Of a DNA stretch of 7,065 nucleotides, positions 1 through 4,337 are shown piece by piece. Origin of the DNA: an uncultured Clostridia bacterium (GTDB lineage: Bacteria > Bacillota > Clostridia > TANB77 > CAG-508). The DNA lies in NCBI GenBank assembly GCA_947629965.1, contig CANRFS010000070.1:1-7065 (forward strand). Reading direction: 5' to 3'. A model generated the notes under the pieces. The model was not told where the DNA came from. It ran no database searches and saw only the letters and a list, made by a program, of their open reading frames with translations. The position numbers and the translations under genes are program-made. The number at the start of each line of letters is the position of its first letter. The stretch's first letter is position 1.

Positions 1-76
1 TATAAAATACAATGCAATCCTTATATTCTTCTTTTATTTCCAAATAATGCTTCATCATGGGTGAAAATTCTGCCAT
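1..76 (-). CDS. mutS: MutS, DNA mismatch repair ATPase (N-terminal 25 residues only)
   Basis: Only the first 25 codons lie in the window; the gene continues past the left edge. The peptide begins MAEFSPMMKHYLEIKE and goes on to a YKDCIVFY segment. This is the characteristic start of MutS, where 'TPMMKQYLxIKxxYxDxILFF' opens the mismatch-recognition domain. The ATG at 76-74 has an AAGGAG ribosome binding site at 89-84 with a 7-base spacer, and that site overlaps the stop codon of the preceding gene, so the two are translationally close. MutS recognises mispaired bases after replication and recruits MutL. A position after miaB is usual in Clostridia and Bacilli. Identification rests on a short but very typical N-terminus. 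Confidence 0.88.
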   Translation of the reverse strand, partial: MAEFSPMMKHYLEIKEEYKDCIVFY

Positions 77-87
77 TTTATCTCTCC

Positions 88-546
88 TTACTTACCTTCT
101 CTTATAGCTTGCTCAGTTTTTCTAAATATTCCTGGGTTAGTTTTAATTGCCATATTTGCTTCCCTAGTAGTTCCTTTTTTATCAGTTAATACTTGGCATT
201 TTGCTATTATGTTGTTTTTAATATCACTATTAATAATTCTAGGATTTTTCATAACCATGTATATAATATCATCTATACTAATAAATCCTTCATCATTTTC
301 TTTTAAACCTTTATTTCTTTCATCAAAATAATTTAATAATTCTATTAACTTAAATGTAAGTGTATCCTTTGCAATCATTGATTGCCTTTTTTCATGGCAC
401 CTGTCATATATCATTTGTATATCAGTTTCAGTTAGTCCCCTTTGTGCTAATTCTTCAATATTTAATTTGTATGTATCTGAATTTAATGCTTTTGCCTTTT
501 TGTGTCTCTTTTCTTCCTCTCTTTTAGATCTCTTTCTCAAATCCAT
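88..546 (-). CDS. Unknown 152-residue basic protein between miaB and mutS
   Basis: I do not recognise this protein. The N-terminus is strongly charged (residues 1-20 are mostly Lys, Arg and Glu). A predicted mostly helical body follows, with a segment around residues 86-101 (EGFISIDDIIYMVMKN) that could be a small helical domain. It has no signal peptide, no membrane segment and no cysteine-rich motif. The ATG at 546-544 is supported by AAAGGAG nine bases upstream. The start lies inside the last codons of miaB (23-base overlap), and the stop overlaps the mutS ribosome binding site, so it is probably co-transcribed with both. Bacilli carry a YlbF/YmcA-family gene near this spot, but this sequence does not look like that family. 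It uses the Arg codon AGG three times (163-165, 385-387, 400-402), which is rare in its neighbours and may hint at a different origin. Confidence 0.75.
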   Translation of the reverse strand: MDLRKRSKREEEKRHKKAKALNSDTYKLNIEELAQRGLTETDIQMIYDRCHEKRQSMIAKDTLTFKLIELLNYFDERNKGLKENDEGFISIDDIIYMVMKNPRIINSDIKNNIIAKCQVLTDKKGTTREANMAIKTNPGIFRKTEQAIREGK

Positions 547-1921
547 CTACAACATCTCCTTTTAAATACCACTTATGCTGAGATAATATTTTTACATTAA
601 TTATACTTCCAATTAAATTTTTATCACCTGTAAATATAACTACTTTATTTGTATCAGTTCTTCCGAGTAAGCATTTGAGAATTGTTTTTACTATATCCTT
701 ACTAATATTTTTTGCACAGTTCCAACATATTTTTGATTGTTTTTTTCTATATTTTCTTCAAATAAAGCTTTTAATCTTTCAAATCTTTCATGCTTTATTC
801 CTTCTGGTATTTGATTTTCCATTCTATCTGCAACTGTTCCAACTCTTCTTGAATATATAAACATAAATACTTGTTCAAAATTTACCTTTTTTACTACATC
901 TAATGTTTCTTCGAAATCTTCTTCTGTTTCGCCTGGAAATCCTACAATTATATCTGTTGAAAATACTACATCTGGAATTTCTTTTTTTATTCTATCTATT
1001 AAATTTAAATATTGTTCTTTTGTATATTTTCTATTCATTGCTTTTAATACATTTGTACTTCCAGCCTGAAGTGGTACATGCAATAATCTAGATATTTTTT
1101 TACTTGATTTTATTACCTCTATTACATCGTCTGTGAAGTCTTTTGGATGTGGAGAAATAAATCTTATTATTTCTATACCTTCTATTTTCTCTACATCTTT
1201 TAAAAGATTTGAAAATTTATAGTTATTTCCTCCATTGTATGAATTTACATTTTGCCCTAAAAGTGTTATTTCTTTAAATCCTTCTTTTGCAAGTTCTTTA
1301 ATTTCTTTTAATATATCTTCTGGCTTTCTACTTCTTTCTCTTCCTCTAACATATGGTACTATACAATAACTACAAAAATTATTACATCCATACATTATTG
1401 TAACTGAGGCTTGTTTATTGTTGCTTCTTTTAACAGGCAACCCTTCGTAAATTTCTCCATCTATATCTATTATATCTTTTATTTTTTCTTTTTTGGTTAT
1501 AGTTTTATATATATCTTCTGGAACTTTGTGAAGTGTATGTGTTCCAAATATTATATCTACAAAAGAATAGCTTTTTTTAAGTTTATCTGTAATGTGCTCT
1601 TCTTGCATCATACATCCGCCAATTGCTATTATTATATTTTTATTTTCTTTTATTTTTTTTAGCTCACCGAAGTTTTCCAAATACTTTTTCTTCTGCATTT
1701 TCTCTTACGCAACATGTATTTATTAAATATAGATCTGCATCATTTAAATCGTTTGATTCCTTATATCCCATTTCTTCTACCATGCCAATTAGTTTTTCAG
1801 AATCATTTTCGTTTAACTTACATCCCATTGTTAATATGTAATATTTTAAATTTTTATTTTTATTTATTTCATAAACTTTTTTTATATATTCTTTCTGCTT
1901 TTCTATTACTTCTGCATCCAT
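524..1921 (-). CDS. miaB: MiaB, tRNA-2-methylthio-N6-dimethylallyladenosine synthase, readable only through three frame changes
   Basis: MiaB is a radical-SAM methylthiotransferase that adds the 2-methylthio group to i6A37 of tRNAs reading UNN codons. The start ATG (1921) has GGAGG nine bases upstream. The N-terminal cluster cysteines are Cys34 (MGC), Cys70 (NTC) and Cys103 (GGC). The radical-SAM CxxxCxxC is C179-C183-C186 in MYGCNNFCSYC, followed by RGRERSR and LLGQNVNSY. The C-terminal TRAM domain (about residues 395-460) is recognisable from SKNNSQMLTGRTDTNK. The frame is broken three times: after codon 84 (CTT-CGG-TGA), near residue 407 (GTA-AGG-ATA-TAG) and near residue 419 (ACT-CGG). 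Skipping one base at each gives 464 residues, the normal family length. Without shifting, translation stops at residue 85. The radical-SAM core between sites one and two is intact. This could be a recoded gene, a recent pseudogene, or sequence error. The ATG at 1698 is an internal out-of-frame codon, not a start. Confidence 0.85.
663..668 (-). other. +1 frame change 3 in miaB: ACT-CGG
   Basis: Inside the TRAM domain the message reads ATG CTT ACT CGG AAG AAC TGA. Omitting C665 gives MLT-GRTDTNK, matching the family's (M/I)L(T/A)GRT motif. The reading frame then runs cleanly to a TAA at 526-524, inside the next gene. It is the second of only two in-frame CGG codons in the window. Confidence 0.75.
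697..702 (-). other. +1 (or -2) frame change 2 in miaB: GTA-AGG
   Basis: The frame reads ATA TTA GTA AGG ATA TAG and stops at 691-693. Leaving out one A gives GTA GGA TAT AGT AAA, that is V-G-Y-S-K. MiaB normally has V-E-G-x-S-K here, so the conserved Glu is missing. Loss of two bases (GA) explains this site as well as a +1 hop does. Confidence 0.65.
1667..1672 (-). other. +1 frame change 1 in miaB: CTT-CGG
   Basis: In the minus-strand frame the message reads GGA AAA CTT CGG TGA, where TGA ends the first reading frame. Omitting C1669 gives GGA AAA CTT GGT GAG, that is GKLGE. This matches the family's EKVFGxLGxLK at this point and joins the two halves with no residue lost or gained. CTT to TTC is a tolerable P-site slip, and CGG would be the slow A-site codon. 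Confidence 0.8.
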
Positions 1922-1947
1922 TAACTTCTTCCTCCAATATCTTATAT

Positions 1948-1976
1948 ATTTTATTATAAAACGACAAAATTATCAA
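1948..1976 (-). promoter_or_regulatory. Possible sigma-A promoter of the miaB operon
   Basis: Minus-strand TTGATA (1976-1971) and TAAAAT (1953-1948) are 17 bases apart, about 25 bases before the miaB ribosome binding site. In DNA this AT-rich the match could arise by chance. A TATAAT at 1964-1959 has no -35 at proper distance. Confidence 0.35.
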
Positions 1977-2048
1977 GTAATTGGGCATTAAATAGCAAAT
2001 CTTTTTTATTTATCTTTTACTACTTTATTTATTTTTTACAGTAAACTA

Positions 2049-2076
2049 TTTACATTTTGTAAAAATATGCTATAAT
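2049..2076 (+). promoter_or_regulatory. Sigma-A-type promoter of the plus-strand small RNA
   Basis: TTTACA (2049-2054), a 16-base spacer and a perfect TATAAT (2071-2076), preceded by TGC. Transcription would start near 2083, and no plus-strand protein gene follows. The only downstream structure is the hairpin terminator about 50 bases on, which argues that this promoter serves a short RNA. Confidence 0.6.
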
Positions 2077-2082
2077 AAATTT

Positions 2083-2164
2083 AGAAATAGGAAGCCACAA
2101 AAAGTGGTTGCCATAAGTGTATTTATACAAACACATCTCTATAGCGAGCAGAGATGTGTTTTTT
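2083..2164 (+). ncRNA. Putative antitoxin small RNA, about 82 nt, convergent to the small membrane peptide gene
   Basis: The proposed RNA runs from the start point of the 2049-2076 promoter to the T-run of the 2131-2164 hairpin. Its 5' part folds into GGAAGCCAC-AAAAA-GUGGUUGCC (2091-2112), a stem of 6 pairs, one mismatch and 2 pairs. Its 3' end overlaps the 3' end of the convergent toxin mRNA across the terminator, giving about 30 bases of full complementarity. The AGCCACA arm can also pair with UGUGGUU in the toxin leader. Its leader resembles the toxin mRNA leader in the same sense (GAAATAGGAA, then GTGGTTGYCAT, then TTTATAC, in the same order). The arrangement matches type I toxin-antitoxin modules such as txpA/RatA and fst/par. 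No Rfam search was possible, and transcription is inferred from promoter and terminator only. Confidence 0.55.
2131..2164 (+). terminator. Shared hairpin terminator of the toxin-antitoxin pair
   Basis: A perfect 10-bp stem, ACACATCTCT (2131-2140) with AGAGATGTGT (2150-2159), has a 9-base loop and ends in a run of six T on the plus strand. The minus strand has the same stem and a weaker tail (TTTGTATAAAT), so it can also end the toxin transcript, whose stop codon lies one base from the T-run. Confidence 0.75.
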
Positions 2165-2281
2165 CTATTGTTTACTCATAATTACAGCCAAAGCTATAAT
2201 TAAGGCAAATGCTATAATGGTCGTAATAATCCATGCTGTTGTAAGTAATATTATTATATGTAATAAATATTGTTCTATCAT
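2165..2281 (-). CDS. Small hydrophobic membrane peptide, 38 residues, putative type I toxin
   Basis: The reading frame starts MIEQYLLHII and ends LAVIMSKQ. Residues 9-35 are one long hydrophobic stretch rich in Ile, Leu, Ala and Thr, enough for a single membrane-spanning helix. The tail is short with one Lys. The ribosome binding site is unusually strong (AAGGAGGTGATG, with GGAGG at 2294-2290) and has 8-base spacing to the ATG at 2281. An in-frame ATG at 2287 is too close to it. A TTGACT-17-TATAAT promoter lies upstream. A convergent small RNA and shared terminator fit the pore-forming toxins of type I modules (TxpA, Fst and holin-like small toxins). I see no residue-level signature tying it to one named family. 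A small holin-like or regulatory membrane peptide is the alternative. Confidence 0.6.
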   Translation of the reverse strand: MIEQYLLHIIILLTTAWIITTIIAFALIIALAVIMSKQ

Positions 2282-2294
2282 CAGCATCACCTCC

Positions 2295-2549
2295 TTATCT
2301 TACGTATAAAGAGATGACAACCACATTTCTGCTTTTTCCTATTTCGCTATTATTATACAAAAATTGGAAATACCAGTCAATGCTTTTTTGACAAATTTTG
2401 ATTAAAATTTTCAATTCACTGGATTTTATTTTTTTAAAACTTTTTATCCATACAGTACCCTCTCCTGTGATTGTTAAACTTGCATTCTCTTCTACTGATA
2501 ATCTTGGTTGTATATCGCTTTCACCTTTAATAGTTAGTGTTTGTCCATT
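2295..2549 (-). pseudogene. Start-less remnant reading frame
   Basis: The minus-strand frame is open from after a TAA (2552-2550) to a TAA at 2297-2295, with no start codon or ribosome binding site at its head. The first third (2549-2439) reads like a real beta-rich protein end: GQTLTIKGESDIQPRLS, then SLTITGEGTVWIK. The pattern recalls the C-terminal beta strands of phage tail or surface proteins, but I cannot name a family. The rest is low-complexity and coincides with the toxin promoter and leader, so it is probably not coding. It is best read as a decayed gene end onto which the toxin locus abuts. Confidence 0.3.
2352..2380 (-). promoter_or_regulatory. Strong sigma-A-type promoter of the small peptide gene
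   Basis: Minus-strand TTGACT (2380-2375), exactly 17 bases, then TATAAT (2357-2352). This is the best promoter match in the window. The start point would be near 2345, giving a leader of about 64 bases that holds the GTGGTTGTCAT element (2324-2314) before the ribosome binding site. Confidence 0.65.
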
Positions 2550-2571
2550 TTAGTATATATTAATTTTACAA

Positions 2572-2611
2572 GATAAAAAAATAAACCAACCTAATTGATT
2601 TAGATTGGTTT
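2572..2611 (-). terminator. Terminator of the spoIIA operon (bidirectional)
   Basis: The hairpin arms are AAACCAACCTAA (2583-2594) and TTTAGATTGGTTT (2599-2611) with a short loop. One plus-strand mismatch becomes a G-U pair in minus-strand RNA. On the minus strand the stem is followed by TATTTTTTT, and it lies nine bases past the sigF stop. A T-run on the other side lets it work for plus-strand transcripts too. Confidence 0.8.
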
Positions 2612-2619
2612 TTTTGTTT

Positions 2620-3339
2620 TTAAATTAAGATTTTTTCTTTCATTTTTGAAAGAACTTTTTTCTCAATTCTCGATATTTGTACTTGTGTAACTCCTAACAT
2701 TTTTGCTACTTCCATTTGAGTTTTTCCTCTATAATATCTTAATAAAATAATTTGTTTCTCTCTAACTTCTAAACTGTTAATTAAATTATTGATACAGATT
2801 TTATCTATAAGCATAGCAGTCTCGTCTTTTCCATTTGATATTTTGCTTATTTTAGTTTCCCCATTTGATTCATTATCATAACTTTCTTCGTCAATTGATT
2901 CTAATGGTTTTTCTGCCTCCATTGCCATTGCTATCTCTTCTTTTGATACTTTTAATATTTTTGCTAGTTGAGATATATTAATTTCTTCTCCTTTTTTGCA
3001 CAAATATTCTCTCTGTATTTCTTTAATTTTAACTGATAATTCTTTAAGGCTTCTACTTACTTTTATTGGGCCATCGTCTCTGATAAATCTTTTTATTTCT
3101 CCCATAATATACGGTACTGCATAAGTAGATAGTCTTAAATTTAACGTAGTGTCAAATCGTTTAACAGATTTTATAAACCCTATACATGCTATTTGATAAA
3201 GCTCTTCTGCCTCATATCCTCTTCCTAAAAATCTTTTTACGATACTCCATAAAAGCCCAGAATTTTTTTCAATTATATCTTCCATTGCTTCTTTATTATT
3301 CTGTGCCTTTACTATATCTTCTGTATTTATTTCGTACAT
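2620..3339 (-). CDS. sigF: RNA polymerase sigma-F factor, forespore-specific
   Basis: SigF (SpoIIAC) directs the first forespore-specific transcription after asymmetric division. The protein is 239 residues, near the usual 250. The core-binding region is seen in EELYQIACIGFIKSVKRFD (about residues 45-63). The -10 recognition stretch follows (RLSTYAVPYIMGEIKRFIRDD), then the KVSRSLKEL motif typical of sporulation sigma factors F and G. The C-terminal helix-turn-helix is in KTQMEVAKMLGVTQVQISRIE (about residues 207-226). The order spoIIAA-spoIIAB-sigF and the closer likeness to SigF in region 2 decide against SigG. The ATG at 3339 has AAAGGAG six bases upstream. It starts 26 bases after spoIIAB and is followed at once by a terminator. 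SpoIIAB should hold it inactive until SpoIIAA is dephosphorylated. Confidence 0.95.
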   Translation of the reverse strand: MYEINTEDIVKAQNNKEAMEDIIEKNSGLLWSIVKRFLGRGYEAEELYQIACIGFIKSVKRFDTTLNLRLSTYAVPYIMGEIKRFIRDDGPIKVSRSLKELSVKIKEIQREYLCKKGEEINISQLAKILKVSKEEIAMAMEAEKPLESIDEESYDNESNGETKISKISNGKDETAMLIDKICINNLINSLEVREKQIILLRYYRGKTQMEVAKMLGVTQVQISRIEKKVLSKMKEKILI

Positions 3340-3365
3340 AAGTAACTCCTTTAATTAAATATGTA

Positions 3366-3830
3366 TTAAAGCTTTACTTCCATTTCCTCTATTCCATCAC
3401 TTACTTTAATCATTTTTTTCATTGTTACTTTAGTACCTACTCCTAATACTGATTCAACTTTTACTTCATCCATAAAGCTTTCCATAATTGTAAATCCCAT
3501 ACCAGACCTTTCTAATTCTGATTTTGATGTATATAGCACTTGTCTTGCCTTTTCAATATCTTCTATTCCTTTACCATTGTCTGATATTTCTATTTCAATT
3601 GAATTTGCAAATAGTCTGCATTTAATTTTTATTATTCCTTCTTTTTCTTCATAACCGTGTATAATACAATTGGTTACAGCTTCTGATACTGCAGTTTTTA
3701 TATCTGCTATTTCTTCAAGGCTTGGATCTAATTGACTTGCAAATGCTGCAACTGTAATTCTTGCAAAACTTTCATTTGATGATTTACTCAAGAATTCTAA
3801 TTTCATTTCATTTTCATATACATTTTTCAA
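3366..3830 (-). CDS. spoIIAB: SpoIIAB, anti-sigma-F factor and SpoIIAA kinase
   Basis: SpoIIAB binds SigF in the presence of ATP and phosphorylates SpoIIAA. It is a 154-residue GHKL-fold kinase. The N box is SEAVTNCIIHGYE, with Glu50 and Asn54 in the places of the catalytic base and Mg ligand. The G1 box is DNGKGI (84-89) and the G2 box is ERSGMGFTIME (107-117). NESFAR (19-24) holds the Arg known to contact its partners. The start is a TTG at 3830, chosen because AGGAGG (3844-3839) lies eight bases before it. The first ATG downstream in frame (codon 9) has no such site. The gene overlaps the end of spoIIAA by 17 bases, implying translational coupling and balanced amounts. The conserved Arg108 is encoded by AGG (3509-3507), showing that AGG is read as Arg in this organism. 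Confidence 0.95.
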   Translation of the reverse strand: MKNVYENEMKLEFLSKSSNESFARITVAAFASQLDPSLEEIADIKTAVSEAVTNCIIHGYEEKEGIIKIKCRLFANSIEIEISDNGKGIEDIEKARQVLYTSKSELERSGMGFTIMESFMDEVKVESVLGVGTKVTMKKMIKVSDGIEEMEVKL

Positions 3831-4152
3831 ATTCGCTACCTCCTGTTTCTTCTATTGATATTAATTTTAATATTCCAGACATTTCAAGTATTTTTTTTAT
3901 TGATGGTTTTACATTTATTAGTTCCATTTCTCCTCCAAACATTTTTGCTAATTTATATCTTCCTATTATCATTCCAATTCCGCTACTATCCATAAAATTT
4001 ACATTACTAAAATCAAATACTACTTTTTTTGGTATATGTATTTCTATTTCATAATCAGCTCTTTTTTTAATTTTTTCACAAGAATGATGATCTATTTCTT
4101 CTGTTATTTTTAAGATTAGTAGCTTGTCCTTCTTTTTATACTCAACCTTCAT
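3814..4152 (-). CDS. spoIIAA: SpoIIAA, anti-anti-sigma factor
   Basis: SpoIIAA, when unphosphorylated, displaces SigF from SpoIIAB. SpoIIE dephosphorylates it in the forespore. It is a STAS-domain protein of 112 residues from the chosen start. EEIDHHSCE is the family's early motif, and VNFMDSSGIGMIIGRYK carries the phosphorylated serine (Ser56, first Ser of DSSG, by comparison with Ser58 in B. subtilis). The start is ATG 4152, preceded by AAAGGAG with eight-base spacing. A longer frame from a TTG at 4188 is rejected because that codon lies within the likely promoter and has no ribosome binding site. It is the first gene of the three-gene spoIIA operon. Confidence 0.95.
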   Translation of the reverse strand: MKVEYKKKDKLLILKITEEIDHHSCEKIKKRADYEIEIHIPKKVVFDFSNVNFMDSSGIGMIIGRYKLAKMFGGEMELINVKPSIKKILEMSGILKLISIEETGGSEFEKCI

Positions 4153-4179
4153 TTGTATTACTCCTTTCACATGTATTTT

Positions 4180-4206
4180 ATTCTTCAATTGTAAATATTT
4201 TCCTTT
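4180..4206 (-). promoter_or_regulatory. Probable sigma-H promoter of the spoIIA operon
   Basis: The minus strand reads AAAGGAAAAT (about 4206-4197), a spacer of 13 bases, then GAAGAAT (4186-4180). This fits the sigma-H pattern RnAGGAwWW ... RnnGAAT, which drives spoIIA in Bacillus. The start point would be near 4172, about 20 bases before the spoIIAA initiation codon. I found no clear Spo0A box (TGTCGAA) beside it. Confidence 0.55.
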
Positions 4207-4230
4207 GATGAAATTTGAGAAGTTTTAGCG

Positions 4231-4323
4231 AAATCGCGCATTAAAATCATGGAGTGCACCTTCTAAAATTAGATTTTTTATCTAACTTTTTTAGGCACAC
4301 TCCATGATTTTAATGCGCGATTT
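4231..4323. repeat. Long perfect inverted repeat (26-bp arms) forming a 93-base hairpin
   Basis: The left arm 4231-4256 (AAATCGCGCATT...GGAGTG) and right arm 4298-4323 are exact reverse complements. The centre continues to pair after two mismatches: CCT/AGG, CTAAAA/TTTTAG and TTAGAT/ATCTAA around a short T loop. The arms contain GCGCGAT and CATGGAGTG, notably less AT-rich than the surroundings. It lies between the ATPase gene and the spoIIA promoter. It has no T-run on the downstream (minus) side, so it is not a standard terminator for the ATPase gene; the plus-strand side is T-rich. It could be a MITE-like element, a processing or roadblock hairpin, or a replication or transposition remnant. 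Confidence 0.85.
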
Positions 4324-4337
4324 TATTATAATATTTT

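Larger units (their letters stand above)
2084..2345. repeat. Imperfect inverted repeat: matching 5' leaders of the two convergent RNAs
   Basis: Plus-strand 2084-2128 and minus-strand 2345-2304 share three blocks in the same order and nearly the same spacing: GAAATAGGAA, GTGGTTGYCAT and TTTATAC. The blocks begin just after each TATAAT. The two arms enclose the terminator and the peptide gene. An ancient inverted duplication of a promoter and leader would explain it. Confidence 0.6.

Noticed and set aside
697..699. AGG reassigned to another amino acid as the cause of the miaB breaks
   Set aside because: AGG encodes the conserved Arg108 of SpoIIAB and appears three times at plausible positions in the 152-residue gene, so AGG seems to be ordinary Arg.
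691..1698. ATG at 1698 as a separate start for the large miaB fragment
   Set aside because: The codon lies out of frame inside the conserved ENAEEKVFG segment and has no ribosome binding site. The homology continues upstream in the other frame.
675..1959. Several plus-strand open frames of 60-85 codons opposite miaB
   Set aside because: They are rich in Phe, Leu, Ile and Tyr, as expected from the complement of AT-rich coding DNA, have no ribosome binding sites, and lie opposite a clearly conserved protein.
1960..2048. Possible further gene between miaB and the small RNA promoter
   Set aside because: Low-complexity T/A-rich sequence with stops in all frames. I see nothing in it beyond the weak miaB promoter elements.
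2083..2164. Riboswitch reading
   Set aside because: No plus-strand gene follows the terminator, and the shape fits no riboswitch class I know; a convergent antitoxin RNA explains it better.
3761..4054. Plus-strand open frame of 97 codons opposite spoIIAB/spoIIAA
   Set aside because: Same shadow pattern opposite two well-conserved genes, and no ribosome binding site or promoter.
4231..4323. Integron attC site or CRISPR-like repeat
   Set aside because: There is no GTTRRRY/RYYYAAC pair in the right places, no integrase and no array. It is a single simple hairpin.
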